Counted from the first letter of the stretch, positions 30,364 through 40,190 are shown. The stretch: DNA of 64,000 bases from Exiguobacterium indicum HHS 31 (GCF_001939065.1 NZ_MPSZ01000001.1:1178001-1242000); one strand, 5' to 3'. Made by a program: numbers and translations. Notes: generated by a model from the letters alone, not told the origin.

Positions 30364-32388
30364 TTATATCACCCCAATACTCTTCACTTCGATCGTCGGC
30401 ATCAATTCGTTATACGATAAGACCGGAATATCCGGGAAGTATCGTTCCGTCAACTGACGAACGAACATTCGAATACTTGGAGAAGTCAGAATGATTGGAT
30501 GTGCGCCATAGCGTTCAAACTCCATCGTCCGTTCTTGTAGCGTTTCGATGAAGCGACTCGCTTTTTCGGGATCAAGCGCTAAATAATTACCAAACTCTGT
30601 CTTCTGGATCGCCGACTGGATATCGAGTTCCATCTCACTTGAGACTGTTACGACGTGTAACACCTCTCCTTGCATGACTTGTTCTGTGATTTGACGTGAT
30701 AAGGATTGGCGAACATACTCTGCTAGTAATTCACTATCCTTGGTTACTGCGGCATAATCAGCAAGCGTTTCAAAAATTAAAGGTAAATTTCGAATCGATA
30801 TTTTCTCTTTTAGTAATTGAACGAACACTTTTTGCAAATCCCCAATCGAAAGTAGTTGCGGCGTAACTTCTTCCACTAAAATCGGATGAGATTCTTTTAA
30901 ATGATCGACCAATTGTTTCGTTTCTTCTCGACCAAGTAATTCAGCAGCATGTTTCTTTAAGAGTTCTGTTAAGTGCGTAGCAACGACAGATGGTGGATCA
31001 ACGACCGTATAGCCTGACATTTCTGCTCGGCTCCGTGTCTGTTCATCAATCCAGAGTGCCGGCATACCAAAAGCCGGTTCTACAGTCTCGATACCACGGA
31101 TTTCTGGATCGTCGACACCCGGACTCATCGCTAAGTAATGATCAAGTAACAGTTCGCCGGTTGCCATCTCACTTCCGCGAATCTTAATCCGGTACTGATT
31201 CGGTGATAACTGTAAGTGATCCCGAATTCGAACGGTCGGAAGAACGAATCCGAGTTCAAGAGCTAGTTGCCTACGAATCATGACGACACGATCGAGTAAA
31301 TCGCCACCTTGCGCTTCATCAGCAAGCGGAATCAAACCATAACCGAATTCGAATTCAATCGTATCAACATTCAGTAAGGAAATAACTGATTCGCTTGATC
31401 GTAAATTTTCGCTTGGTGCTTCTTCGACAGCAACTTCTTCTTGCATCGTCTTCGTCGCCTGCTTCATTCGCCAAGCAAAGAATCCAAACAGTGCAGCGAT
31501 CGGCATCGTGACGTAATCCGGAATCGCCGTGAACAGTCCAAGTAAGAAGATCGCTCCTGCTGCAATTCCAACGAGGAGTGGTGTCCGTGTCAATTGACCG
31601 ATGACATCCTCTCCAAGATTTCCATCAGACGTTGAACGTGTGACGATAATACCGGTCGCAACCGATATCAAAAGGGCTGGAATCTGACTGACAAGACCGT
31701 CACCAACTGTTAGCAACGTATACAAATTGACGGATTCCATCATCGGTAAACCCTGCTGGACAACACCGATGATCATCCCGAAAATCAAGTTGATGATGAC
31801 GATGATGATGCCTGCGATTGCATCTCCTTTAACGAACTTCGACGCCCCATCCATCGCACCATAAAAATCCGCTTCCGACTGAATTTTTTGGCGACGAGTC
31901 CGGGCTTGCAATTCGTCAATCATGCCGGAGTTCAAATCAGCATCGATCGCCATTTGTTTCCCTGGCATCGCATCGAGCGTAAAACGTGCCGAGACTTCCG
32001 AGACTCGTTCTGACCCCTTTGTGATGACAAGAAACTGGATCAAGACGAGAATCAAGAAGACGACGAAGCCGACAAGCGCGTTACCTCCGACAACAAAACT
32101 ACCGAAAGCCTCGATGACTTCGCCACCGTTTCCGTTTGATAAAATCGCCCGTGTCGTTGAGACATTGAGCGCAAGACGAAACAGCGTAACGATCAGTAAC
32201 AATGTCGGAAATACAGAAAACTCAAGTGCCTCTTTGGCATTCATCGCAACGAGTAGTACCATCAAGGCAATTAAAATATTGATGATGATTAAAAAATCGA
32301 GCATGATAGCGGGCAGTGGAATGACGAGCATGAAGACGATCATGATGACGCCTAGCAGAACCGTTAAATCTCGTGTTGATATACTCAT
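30364..32388 (-). CDS. flhA: Flagellar export gate protein FlhA
   Basis: Core of the flagellar type III export gate. 674 residues: about eight TM helices in the first 320 residues including the FHIPEP-type region 'RFTLDAMPGKQMAIDADLNSG', then a cytoplasmic domain that binds chaperone-substrate complexes. Slightly longer cytoplasmic loop charge pattern otherwise typical. Follows flhB by about 14 bp. Confidence 0.96.
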   Translation of the reverse strand: MSISTRDLTVLLGVIMIVFMLVIPLPAIMLDFLIIINILIALMVLLVAMNAKEALEFSVFPTLLLIVTLFRLALNVSTTRAILSNGNGGEVIEAFGSFVVGGNALVGFVVFLILVLIQFLVITKGSERVSEVSARFTLDAMPGKQMAIDADLNSGMIDELQARTRRQKIQSEADFYGAMDGASKFVKGDAIAGIIIVIINLIFGMIIGVVQQGLPMMESVNLYTLLTVGDGLVSQIPALLISVATGIIVTRSTSDGNLGEDVIGQLTRTPLLVGIAAGAIFLLGLFTAIPDYVTMPIAALFGFFAWRMKQATKTMQEEVAVEEAPSENLRSSESVISLLNVDTIEFEFGYGLIPLADEAQGGDLLDRVVMIRRQLALELGFVLPTVRIRDHLQLSPNQYRIKIRGSEMATGELLLDHYLAMSPGVDDPEIRGIETVEPAFGMPALWIDEQTRSRAEMSGYTVVDPPSVVATHLTELLKKHAAELLGREETKQLVDHLKESHPILVEEVTPQLLSIGDLQKVFVQLLKEKISIRNLPLIFETLADYAAVTKDSELLAEYVRQSLSRQITEQVMQGEVLHVVTVSSEMELDIQSAIQKTEFGNYLALDPEKASRFIETLQERTMEFERYGAHPIILTSPSIRMFVRQLTERYFPDIPVLSYNELMPTIEVKSIGVI

Positions 32389-32402
32389 GATGCTTCATCC
32401 TT

Positions 32403-33494
32403 TCATTTTGCTTGTTTCAGTTGATAGACAAAGGCGAGTGTTTCAGCGAGCGCCTGATAGAACGTTTCATCCACTGCCATACCAATTTCTGATTGAGCGA
32501 ACAACGCCCGCGCCAGCGGACGATTTTCAACAATCGGGACATCAGCTGCTGTCGCCTTCTCCCGAATCCGGAACGCGACAGCATCTACGCCTTTAGCAAC
32601 GACAATCGGTGCCATATGTTTTCCGTCATCGTATTGAATCGCTACCGCATAATGGGTTGGGTTCGTGATGACGACGTCGGCATTTGGTATTTCTTGCATC
32701 ATCCGCCGCATCGCCATCTCCCGTTGTTGTTGTTTGATTTTCCCTTTGATTTGAGGGTCACCCTCTGTGTTTTTATGCTCATCTTTTAAATCCTGTTTAC
32801 TCATTCGGATCGACTTCTCGAAATCAAATTTTTGATAAGCGAAGTCCAAAATGGCTAATGCAATCAAAGCGATACTAACAGATAAACCGAGTAAAAATGT
32901 TAAATGACCAATGATAGCTAATGCATCACCGATTGGTTCCGAAGTCAACCGTGAAATTTCGACCTTGTTATTCCATAAGACCGTGCCGCTCGTCACACCG
33001 ATGACAAGCAGTTTAAAGACCGATTTTAAAAATTCGACGAGCGCTTTGACACTAACAATTCGTTTGACGCCTTGTAGTGGATTAATCCGATCCAGTTTCG
33101 GTTGGATCGCCTCGCCACTCAAAAGTACACCAATTTGAACAAAATTCCCGAGAACACCGATGACGACCGCTGTTAAAAAGAACGGTGCGACGAGAATTCC
33201 CATTTGAATCAGCATCTCGACTAAAATCTGTTCAATTCGTCCCTCCTCAACAGCCTGCAACACTTGACTTGCACTTAGACCATCTTGTAGAACGAGGACG
33301 AATCGTCGTCCTAGAAATGGACCAAAAAAATAGAGGACGAGGAACATCGCGAATAACATAAAACTACTTGTCAGATCCGCTGATTTTGCGACTTGTCCCT
33401 TCTTGCGGGAATCATCCCGCTTTCGAGGTGTCGCCTTCTCCGTCTTCTCACCAGCGAAGTACTGAAGGTCAAGGCGTAATCGATATGAATGCAT
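32403..33494 (-). CDS. flhB: Flagellar export switch protein FlhB
   Basis: Controls the change from rod/hook to filament export. 363 residues: four TM helices (about 30-220) and a cytoplasmic domain with the autocleavage motif NPTH (Asn at about residue 278) in 'DVVITNPTHYAVAI'. The N-terminal 'LDLQYFAGEKTEKATPRKR' is the family opening. A free-standing FlhB C-terminal homologue is encoded at 58936-59196. Confidence 0.96.
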   Translation of the reverse strand: MHSYRLRLDLQYFAGEKTEKATPRKRDDSRKKGQVAKSADLTSSFMLFAMFLVLYFFGPFLGRRFVLVLQDGLSASQVLQAVEEGRIEQILVEMLIQMGILVAPFFLTAVVIGVLGNFVQIGVLLSGEAIQPKLDRINPLQGVKRIVSVKALVEFLKSVFKLLVIGVTSGTVLWNNKVEISRLTSEPIGDALAIIGHLTFLLGLSVSIALIALAILDFAYQKFDFEKSIRMSKQDLKDEHKNTEGDPQIKGKIKQQQREMAMRRMMQEIPNADVVITNPTHYAVAIQYDDGKHMAPIVVAKGVDAVAFRIREKATAADVPIVENRPLARALFAQSEIGMAVDETFYQALAETLAFVYQLKQAK

Positions 33495-33498
33495 GTCC

Positions 33499-34266
33499 TC
33501 AACCTCCTAGTAATCGAATGGCATCTGCAAGTACATCTTGTAGTAATGGAACGAATCGACCGATTCCTGTGATCGTCGCTCCTGCTAATAAAAACAGAAT
33601 CGCGTATCCCATCAATAGTTTGACGGAAAAACCAATCGCAAAAATGTTGAATTGGGGAGCCGTTTTCGCTAGGAAACCGAGCGCGAGATCCACTAAAAAG
33701 AGTGAAACGACAAGTGGCATCGCCATTTGTAAGGCAGTCAACATAGCAAGCCCAACGACACGGATGACAAGGCTCATTCCTGCGTCGCCCGATACCGCAA
33801 TCAGGCTACCTGGTGGAAAGATTTGAAAACTCGTGTAGATTCCGTCAAGTAAAATCAGGTGCATATCAGAAGCGAGCAAGACGAGTAACGTCAGCATGTA
33901 ATAAAAACGACCAACGATGGGAGACTGTCCACCAAACATCGGGTCATAAGCGGAAGCCATTGCAAGCCCCATTTGCAAATCGATTATGGAACCGGCAATT
34001 TGTGGCGCATACAATAAAAAACTGGCAAGTAACCCAAGTGCTAGACCGACTAAAACTTCCGTTCCCATTCGAAAGAAAAAATCGAAATCTTCTACGCGGA
34101 CATCTGTTTTGACGGCATAACTTGCAAAGTAAGCTAGGCCTGCCGCCAATGCTAATTTATGTTGTGCTGGTAGTTGCTTTGAAGAAAACAACGGAGCTGC
34201 AACGAGAAATCCGACGATCCGACCAAAGATGAGTAAAAAAACACTCAAGAAAGAAAGTAACGTCAT
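33499..34266 (-). CDS. fliR: Flagellar export protein FliR
   Basis: Membrane component of the FliP5Q4R1 export gate. 255 residues, six or so hydrophobic segments, typical start 'LLSFLSVFLLIFGRIVGFLVAAPLF'. Overlaps fliQ by 4 bp and precedes flhB by 4 bp, in the standard order fliP-fliQ-fliR-flhB. Confidence 0.95.
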   Translation of the reverse strand: MTLLSFLSVFLLIFGRIVGFLVAAPLFSSKQLPAQHKLALAAGLAYFASYAVKTDVRVEDFDFFFRMGTEVLVGLALGLLASFLLYAPQIAGSIIDLQMGLAMASAYDPMFGGQSPIVGRFYYMLTLLVLLASDMHLILLDGIYTSFQIFPPGSLIAVSGDAGMSLVIRVVGLAMLTALQMAMPLVVSLFLVDLALGFLAKTAPQFNIFAIGFSVKLLMGYAILFLLAGATITGIGRFVPLLQDVLADAIRLLGG

Positions 34267-34535
34267 TTGCGGGAAACCTCAGCGATTTGTTTGAATAGAT
34301 CAATCGTAAAGGTCTGTAGCTCCTGCATGATCCAAGGACCAAAAAAGACGAGTGCTAAAAATACGGCAACGATCTTTGGAACGAACGATAACGTCTGTTC
34401 CTGAATTTGCGTCGTCGCCTGCAAAATACTAACGAGCAGACCTACGACGAGCGAGACGAGTAGCAAGGGAGCCGATACCTTGAGTAATGTCCAGACGGCA
34501 GAACTTGCAAGCTGTATGATCATTTCTTGAGTCAT
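34263..34535 (-). CDS. fliQ: Flagellar export protein FliQ
   Basis: Small two-helix membrane protein of the export gate. 90 residues with 'LLLVSLVVGLLVSILQATTQIQEQTLSFVPK', the family signature in which the loop 'QATTQIQEQTL' lies between the two hydrophobic segments. Lies 12 bp after fliP and overlaps fliR. Confidence 0.96.
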   Translation of the reverse strand: MTQEMIIQLASSAVWTLLKVSAPLLLVSLVVGLLVSILQATTQIQEQTLSFVPKIVAVFLALVFFGPWIMQELQTFTIDLFKQIAEVSRK

Positions 34536-34547
34536 TCGGATCCCTCC

Positions 34548-35216
34548 CTAACGCATACTGACGAGCAATGATTCAACGATCAGGTGCCAGCCGTCAACTA
34601 AAATAAATAACAATAATTTAAACGGTAACGCAATCATGACCGGCGGCAACATCATCATTCCCATCGACATCAGGACACTTGAGACGACCATATCGATGAC
34701 AAGAAAAGGTATGAAGATCATGAACCCGATTTGAAAGGCCGTTTTTAATTCACTGATCGCATAAGCTGGAACAAGTGCGACAAGTGGAATATCTTCAATT
34801 TTTTCTGGTTTTTCATAATTACCGTACTTTAAAAACAACTCTAAATCGTTTGTTCGCGTGTGTTTCGACATGAACCGTTTCATCGTATCTCCCGCTTTAT
34901 CAAACGCTTCATCTTGACTGATTTTATCTGCCATATATGGTTTTAAGGCCGTCGTGTTTAATTCAGATAAGACAGGCGACATAACGAATAATGTAATGAA
35001 CAAAGCGAGTCCAACGAGGAGCTGGTTGGGTGGCGTCTGTTGTGTTCCAAGAGCAGAACGGACAAAAGACAACACAACGACAACACGCGTAAAGCAGGTC
35101 ATCAAAATGAGCAGTGACGGCGCAAGTGATAACAACGTCAGTAACACAAGTAGCTTAATCGATGTCGCTGTTCCTGACGGAGTATCAAGTGATATCAGAT
35201 TCTCAATCGTATTCAT
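34548..35216 (-). CDS. fliP: Flagellar export protein FliP
   Basis: Export gate component. 222 residues; family signatures 'LLTLLSLAPSLLILMTCFTRVVVVLSFVRSALGTQQTPPNQ' region (about 27-67) and C-terminal 'VDGWHLIVESL'. It lacks the long cleaved signal sequence seen in enterobacterial FliP, as usual for Firmicutes. Overlaps fliZ by 4 bp. Confidence 0.96.
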   Translation of the reverse strand: MNTIENLISLDTPSGTATSIKLLVLLTLLSLAPSLLILMTCFTRVVVVLSFVRSALGTQQTPPNQLLVGLALFITLFVMSPVLSELNTTALKPYMADKISQDEAFDKAGDTMKRFMSKHTRTNDLELFLKYGNYEKPEKIEDIPLVALVPAYAISELKTAFQIGFMIFIPFLVIDMVVSSVLMSMGMMMLPPVMIALPFKLLLFILVDGWHLIVESLLVSMR

Positions 35217-35704
35217 GAGCGACCTCGATTCTTTTGCAGTTGTTCGAGTTGTTGTTTAAACGTCTCAAGAAACGGCGAAGGTGAGGATTTCGGGGAAGAC
35301 TCTTCAAAATCCGTTGGTTCATATCCTTCCAGATCATCCAATGTATCTAATAATTGTACGTTTTCACCGACACCGACGACGTAAATCTTATCTTGTATCT
35401 TGACTAACTGAACCGATCGATCTTTCCCGAGTGGTACTCCACCTAAATGGGTCAATCGTCCGGAATGTCTGACACCTCGCGTTCGTTCGTGAATGAATCG
35501 TGTCACAAGGATGAATCCGCCGATCAAGACGATAAGAACGACGACTCCTTTAAAAATAGTCAACGCCATGGAAGGACTCTCATCGACTTGCTGAGTCGCC
35601 GGTGCATCGTTCTGAGTTGGATTTAATTTTTCTTCGACTGTTTCTGCACTTACGGGAACCGAAAGCAAAAACAGCAGACAAATCAGCAAAGTCACTTTTT
35701 TCAT
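35213..35704 (-). CDS. fliZ: FliO/FliZ flagellar biosynthesis protein
   Basis: 163 residues: N-terminal signal-like hydrophobic segment (about 3-20), a periplasmic-side spacer, a second TM (about 47-65) and a cytoplasmic region 'LTHLGGVPLGKDRSVQLVKIQDKIYVVGVGENVQLLD', which is the FliO signature. FliO helps assemble the FliP-FliR complex. The B. subtilis name for this position is fliZ. Overlaps cheY by 4 bp and fliP by 4 bp. Confidence 0.9.
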   Translation of the reverse strand: MKKVTLLICLLFLLSVPVSAETVEEKLNPTQNDAPATQQVDESPSMALTIFKGVVVLIVLIGGFILVTRFIHERTRGVRHSGRLTHLGGVPLGKDRSVQLVKIQDKIYVVGVGENVQLLDTLDDLEGYEPTDFEESSPKSSPSPFLETFKQQLEQLQKNRGRS

Positions 35705-36066
35705 GACGAGACAGTTTTCGAAACCGCTTCTAGTACACGATCTGCTTGGAACGGTTTAACGATGAAATCTTTAGCACCTGCTTGAATAGCATCGATAACC
35801 ATTGACTGTTGTCCCATTGCTGAACACATGATGACTTTGGCAGCAGGATTAATTGCTTTAATTTCCTTTAAAGCAGAGATTCCGTCCATTTCTGGCATCG
35901 TGATATCGAGTGTGACGAGATCTGGTGTTAATTCCTTATACTTTGAAACAGCCTCTAATCCATTCTCCGCTTCGCCAACGACATCGTAGCCATTCTTCGA
36001 TAAAATTTCCTTGATCATCATTCGCATGAAAGCAGCGTCATCTACGATTAATACTTTTGCACTCAT
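35701..36066 (-). CDS. cheY: Chemotaxis response regulator CheY
   Basis: Single receiver domain, 121 residues. Phospho-acceptor Asp54 in 'DLVTLDITMPEMDG', acidic pair Asp9-Asp10, Lys near 104 in 'DFIVKPF'. Phosphorylated by CheA, dephosphorylated by CheC and FliY; binds FliM and FliY at the motor. Lies between fliY and fliZ as in B. subtilis. Confidence 0.96.
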   Translation of the reverse strand: MSAKVLIVDDAAFMRMMIKEILSKNGYDVVGEAENGLEAVSKYKELTPDLVTLDITMPEMDGISALKEIKAINPAAKVIMCSAMGQQSMVIDAIQAGAKDFIVKPFQADRVLEAVSKTVSS

Positions 36067-36080
36067 TTTATAGTTCCTCC

Positions 36081-37211
36081 TTAGAACATCCGAAGACGTT
36101 CTTTTGTATTTACGATTTCTGTAATGCGTACTCCGAAGTTTTCTTCAATGACTACAACTTCTCCGGTTGCAATCAACGTGTTGTTTACAAATACATCTAC
36201 TGGTTCACCTGCTAATTTATCAAGTTCAATGATGGAACCTTGCGTCAGTTCTAGGATATCTCTAACCGATCGTCGTGTACGTCCTAGTTCAACCGTGACG
36301 TTCAACGGTACGTCATACAACATACCAATATTAGCCGGCGTACCGTCTACTTGTGCATCACTTAATTGACCGAATTGGACAGGACTGACAGCAACACTTT
36401 CTTTCACTACTTGTTCCTGAACTGGAGCAGGTTTTGCTGGCGGTGGAGAAGCTTCAACGGCTGGTGACGATTTAGGTTGAGTTTGTGCCGCAGGTTGAAC
36501 CGGTGAAGGCTCATTTGATACTTCTGTGCTTGCTAAGAACAACTTTTGAATGAGTTGTTTAGAAAACTCGAGCGGTGCCAACTGTACGATTTTCGAATCA
36601 ATCAATGTCCCGATTTTCAAATCGAACTCAATGATGACCATACTGTCCCAAAGAGAGAAACTATCTACGATACTTTTCTCTTGCGAAAAATCAAAAATTT
36701 CAACAGCTGGAGGTGAGATATCAATTCTCATGGAGAATACCGTGGACATCGATGTAGCGGCAGCTCCCATCATTTGGTTCATTGCTTCTTGTACAGCTGA
36801 AAGCGCAATCGGCTCCATCTCAGCAGTTTCATCAATGACACCATCTCCGCCCATCATTAAGTTCGCAATAATGGAGGCATCCCGTTGTGTTAAGATGAGG
36901 ACATTTTCACCTTTAAAACCTTCTGTATATCCAACGCGTAAGGCAACATGCGGAATGGGATAACGACTTCTTAATTCATCCATCGTAATCATTCGAACAT
37001 GTGGCGTCGTAATTTCTACTTTTTGATTCAACAATGCGGATAAAGCGGTAGCTGAATTTCCTAATGAAATATTCCCTACTTCTCCAAGCGCATCGATTTC
37101 CATCTCATCTAAAACTTCTTCATCCGATTGGGTATCGCTTGCATCATCAGAATCAGATGGTGTTCCTCTTAATAAAGCATCGATCTCATCTTGCGAAAGC
37201 ATATCGCTCAT
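36081..37211 (-). CDS. fliY: C-ring protein and CheY-P phosphatase FliY (FliN/CheC fusion)
   Basis: 376 residues from ATG 37211. Order: N-terminal CheY-P-binding peptide 'LSQDEIDALLRG', CheC-like phosphatase domain with 'EMEIDALGEVGNISLGNSATALS' and 'VQEAMNQMMGAAATSMS', a Pro/Ala/Gln linker (about 225-265), and a C-terminal SpoA/FliN domain 'VPLNVTVELGRTRRSVRDILELTQGSIIELDKLAGEPVDV'. The start is 1 base after the fliM stop. Confidence 0.95.
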   Translation of the reverse strand: MSDMLSQDEIDALLRGTPSDSDDASDTQSDEEVLDEMEIDALGEVGNISLGNSATALSALLNQKVEITTPHVRMITMDELRSRYPIPHVALRVGYTEGFKGENVLILTQRDASIIANLMMGGDGVIDETAEMEPIALSAVQEAMNQMMGAAATSMSTVFSMRIDISPPAVEIFDFSQEKSIVDSFSLWDSMVIIEFDLKIGTLIDSKIVQLAPLEFSKQLIQKLFLASTEVSNEPSPVQPAAQTQPKSSPAVEASPPPAKPAPVQEQVVKESVAVSPVQFGQLSDAQVDGTPANIGMLYDVPLNVTVELGRTRRSVRDILELTQGSIIELDKLAGEPVDVFVNNTLIATGEVVVIEENFGVRITEIVNTKERLRMF

Positions 37212-37212
37212 G

Positions 37213-38196
37213 TTATTCCTCCTCAATTCGTTGTATGACTTGTAAAGCGAGATGCTTCCCATTTAGACCTGGTCGCGCCTTGAACATTTTACGATCATCG
37301 ACGAACAGTTCAACCGGATCAGATGTACGTGTCTTCAGGGATAGACAGTCGCCAACTTCGAGGTGTAACAACTCACCAAACGACAGATCCGTCTGGCCAA
37401 GCACTGCTTTCAAATCGACGACAGAACTCATTAATTGAGTCTGCATATGTTCAGACGCTTGATCATTGATTGACTTACGCTTATCTTGTTGCATCCAAAA
37501 ATGACTGGATAGTTTAGGTAAAATCGGTTCTAATGTGACGAAAGGTAAACATACATTTAATGTGCCACTCACTTCACCGACCGTTACATAAATGGACACA
37601 AGAATAACCGTTTCATTTGGAGAGACGAGCTGGAGAAATTGTGGATTGATCTCAAGATCATCGTATTCAGCTTCTAATTCTGTAATCGATTCCCAAGCCG
37701 CTCCATATTGCACAAATGCTCGTTTAAACAGCTGCGTCAAAATACGTGTTTCAATTTCAGTTAAGTTCTCAATTTTGTTCATTCCTTCGCCCGGTCCACC
37801 AAGCAGACGATCTAACATTGCATACGCAATATTTGGGTTCACTTCAAAAATGACTTTCCCGTCTAATGGTTGAAGGTTGACCAAATTGATTAATGTCATA
37901 TTTGGAATAGAATGAATGAATTCATCATAAGGCAGTTGTTCCACTGTATTCACTGTGAACTGGACATATGTTCTTAACTGAGCTGAAAAATGAGTCGTTA
38001 GCACTCGAGCAAATTGCTCATGAATGCGCGTTAAGTTTCGTAATTGGTCTTTAGAGAAACGAAGGGCACGTTTGAAATCATATACCTTAACGCGCCGCTC
38101 TTCTTCTTGACTCCTGATTTCCTCAACTTCCATATCTCCACTTGAAATAGCTGATAGCAAGGCGTCAATTTCATGTTGTGATAATACTTCGCTCAT
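37213..38196 (-). CDS. fliM: Flagellar motor switch protein FliM
   Basis: C-ring protein that binds CheY-P and FliG. 327 residues: N-terminal 'LSQHEIDALLSAI' CheY-P binding motif, middle FliM domain ('RIHEQFARVLTTHFSAQLRTYVQ', 'GGPGEGMNKIENLTEIE'), and a C-terminal SpoA domain. Precedes fliY, with which it shares the N-terminal motif. Confidence 0.96.
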   Translation of the reverse strand: MSEVLSQHEIDALLSAISSGDMEVEEIRSQEEERRVKVYDFKRALRFSKDQLRNLTRIHEQFARVLTTHFSAQLRTYVQFTVNTVEQLPYDEFIHSIPNMTLINLVNLQPLDGKVIFEVNPNIAYAMLDRLLGGPGEGMNKIENLTEIETRILTQLFKRAFVQYGAAWESITELEAEYDDLEINPQFLQLVSPNETVILVSIYVTVGEVSGTLNVCLPFVTLEPILPKLSSHFWMQQDKRKSINDQASEHMQTQLMSSVVDLKAVLGQTDLSFGELLHLEVGDCLSLKTRTSDPVELFVDDRKMFKARPGLNGKHLALQVIQRIEEE

Positions 38197-38205
38197 GCTG
38201 CCACC

Positions 38206-38658
38206 TCACTGGATGATTTTTTTCGTAGTGTAGACACGTTGGACATCACCCTCTTGGATGAGTTTTTTGAACTGGACACGTAATTTTTCTTCCAGTTTCT
38301 CCATGTCGGCTTTCGAATCCAAATCCGATTTTTTCATGGTAGATAAATCCCCAAGAATGATGTTGTTAATTTGGAATTTACGTAATTCTAAATCATCCCG
38401 TGTTTTTTGGTCATCGGTTACGATTGTAAATTGTACATTCAAGAAACGTTCGTCTGAGATGTTCGTCGTCAAATCATCAGTCTGAAGACTACGTGCATCA
38501 AGCTCTTCTCCAGTCGGCTGTTCTACTTTTGCTTTCGTTTCATCTGGAGCAATCAAATATTTCATTACCATGTACCCAGCTCCAACCATCATGAGAGCAA
38601 CGATGACCATGATCAATGGTAATTTAAGCTTACTTTTCTTTTTCTCTTCTTCCGCCAT
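38206..38658 (-). CDS. fliL: Flagellar basal body-associated protein FliL
   Basis: Single-pass membrane protein that associates with stators. 150 residues: short Lys/Glu-rich cytoplasmic N-terminus, TM about 13-33, then an extracytoplasmic stomatin-like region 'FLNVQFTIVTDDQKTRDDLELRKFQINNIILGDLSTMKKSDL'. The second of two adjacent ATGs has better SD spacing. The 5' end overlaps flbD. Confidence 0.92.
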   Translation of the reverse strand: MAEEEKKKSKLKLPLIMVIVALMMVGAGYMVMKYLIAPDETKAKVEQPTGEELDARSLQTDDLTTNISDERFLNVQFTIVTDDQKTRDDLELRKFQINNIILGDLSTMKKSDLDSKADMEKLEEKLRVQFKKLIQEGDVQRVYTTKKIIQ

Positions 38659-38869
38659 CATCGATCCTCCTTACACTCGTCAAACCGGTCAATCCGATTT
38701 GACGATAAAATTGAATTGCTGCCTCCGTCACTTCCTCCATCGATTCTTGTACGACATACGTTTGTCCACCAATGAGGTGAATCGTCGTATCAGGAGTCGA
38801 ACGAATGGATTCAATCAAGCTGGCATTAATGACTAATGGTGTTTTCCGTAACGTCGTTAACTGAATCAT
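38630..38869 (-). CDS. flbD: FlbD/SwrD family flagellar protein
   Basis: 79 residues, 'MIQLTTLRKTPLVINASLIESIRSTPDT' type family start followed by 'IHLIGGQTYVVQESMEEV'. In B. subtilis the orthologous position carries swrD, needed for high torque. Overlaps flgE upstream by 4 bp and fliL downstream by about 29 bp, so the three are translationally linked. Confidence 0.9.
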   Translation of the reverse strand: MIQLTTLRKTPLVINASLIESIRSTPDTTIHLIGGQTYVVQESMEEVTEAAIQFYRQIGLTGLTSVRRIDDGGRREKEK

Positions 38870-39735
38870 CGTTTCAGATTGACGAGTTCTTCTAACACTT
38901 GGTCACTCGTTGTAATGATTCGTGTGTTTGCCTGGAAACCGCGCTGTGCAATGATCATTTCCGTAAATTCTTCTGACAAATCGACGTTTGACATCTCGAG
39001 TGTTCCAGATGTCAATTGACCGAGACCGTTTGTACTAGGGGTTCCGGTTGCTGCTGCACCAGAGTTTTGAGAAGAAGCAAATAAATTTACACCAGACTTT
39101 TCAAGACCACCTGGGTTAGGGAAGTTTGCTAATGTAATATACCCTACCGTAGTTAGCGCACCCGTATTATTTACATAAGTGACTAATCCATCTTTCCCAA
39201 TCGATAAGTTTCGTGCATCAGTAGGGATTTTTAATTTTTGATAACCTGGAGTCGGCGCTGCAGGTGGAACAGAACCATTCGGTAAGTTATTAGGAACAGG
39301 ACCTGTTGGAACAGCAGCTGTTCCAGTACCAACAACGTAGTTTCCATCACCAGTAACGATGTTTCCGTCTAAATCCGTATAGAAGTTTCCAGATCTCGTA
39401 TAGCGAATACCTTCCGCTGTCATGACTTGATAGAATCCTTCACCAGAAATCCCGACGTCAAGCGTCCGACCGGTATTTTGAAGTGCTCCTTGGTTGTAGA
39501 CGTTATCGACTGTTGACATCGATGCCCCAAGACCGACTTGTTTCGGGTTCGTTCCCCCGACGCCGCCACCCGCACCAGAAGCAGATCCGACAGATTGGTT
39601 AACTAAATCCTTGAACGTAACACGCCCTTTTTTGTAACCGAATGTATTGACGTTTGCGATGTTGTTACCGACGACATCCAATTTCGTTTGGAAGTTTTTC
39701 AACCCACTGATTCCTGAATACATTGAACGTAACAT
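38866..39735 (-). CDS. flgE: Flagellar hook protein FlgE (short form)
   Basis: 289 residues, the short hook type seen in Bacillus. N-terminal rod/hook signature 'MYSGISGLKNFQTKLDVVGNNIANVNTFGYKKGRVTF' region and C-terminal 'GTLEMSNVDLSEEFTEMIIAQRGFQANTRIITTSDQVLEELVNLKR' type end form the axial coiled coil. A central exposed loop (about 150-175) is rich in Pro, Gly and Asn. Follows flgD by 1 bp overlap. Confidence 0.93.
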   Translation of the reverse strand: MLRSMYSGISGLKNFQTKLDVVGNNIANVNTFGYKKGRVTFKDLVNQSVGSASGAGGGVGGTNPKQVGLGASMSTVDNVYNQGALQNTGRTLDVGISGEGFYQVMTAEGIRYTRSGNFYTDLDGNIVTGDGNYVVGTGTAAVPTGPVPNNLPNGSVPPAAPTPGYQKLKIPTDARNLSIGKDGLVTYVNNTGALTTVGYITLANFPNPGGLEKSGVNLFASSQNSGAAATGTPSTNGLGQLTSGTLEMSNVDLSEEFTEMIIAQRGFQANTRIITTSDQVLEELVNLKR

Positions 39736-40190
39736 TATTTTTCCTCCTTAGATTTGATTTGCGTCAGGTCATACACACTGACCCGTTTACCGTTCGATAA
39801 TTCAGCGATGACATCCACACCATCTCGTTTGACACTTAGTACAGTTGCTGTCTCTTCCGTTGAAGACGTTTCATCCTCAGCGTTAGCAGACGGTGTATAA
39901 CTGACATCTTTCCCAATCAGGTTACTGTACGTCATCAACGCACCCGCATGCTGATTTAGGATCATCGTTTCCATCCCTTTTCCAATCGATTGCATCTGTT
40001 CTAACGAAGAAAACTGAGCCATTTGGGCAATGAACTCTTTATCTTCCATCGGAGCTGTTGGATCTTGGTTCGATAACTGGGCGATTAAAATTTTCATGAA
40101 CATATCTTTATCCATCGAGTTGTTGGATACGGTTTGCTTTTTTTCAGGTAACTGAAACGAAGAACCGTCATTTTTAATCCCTTCCGTCAT
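39735..40190 (-). CDS. flgD: Hook-capping protein FlgD
   Basis: Scaffold for hook polymerisation. About 151 residues from ATG 40190, which overlaps the fliK stop and has AGGAGG close upstream; a longer in-frame extension inside fliK is rejected. Signatures: '[41 protein letters not shown]' region, then a short C-terminal region. Lacks the long Ig/Tudor part of proteobacterial FlgD, as in B. subtilis. Confidence 0.92.
   Translation of the reverse strand: MTEGIKNDGSSFQLPEKKQTVSNNSMDKDMFMKILIAQLSNQDPTAPMEDKEFIAQMAQFSSLEQMQSIGKGMETMILNQHAGALMTYSNLIGKDVSYTPSANAEDETSSTEETATVLSVKRDGVDVIAELSNGKRVSVYDLTQIKSKEEK

Noticed and set aside
31922-32596. 224-codon plus-strand frame opposite flhA/flhB
   Set aside because: It spans two real overlapping-direction genes on the other strand and has no SD or recognisable domain; shadow of codon bias.
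39000-39420. Possible truncated or chimeric hook gene because of the Pro/Gly/Asn-rich centre
   Set aside because: Both conserved ends are intact and in frame and short FlgE is normal in Bacillus-type flagella; the variable centre is the surface-exposed domain.
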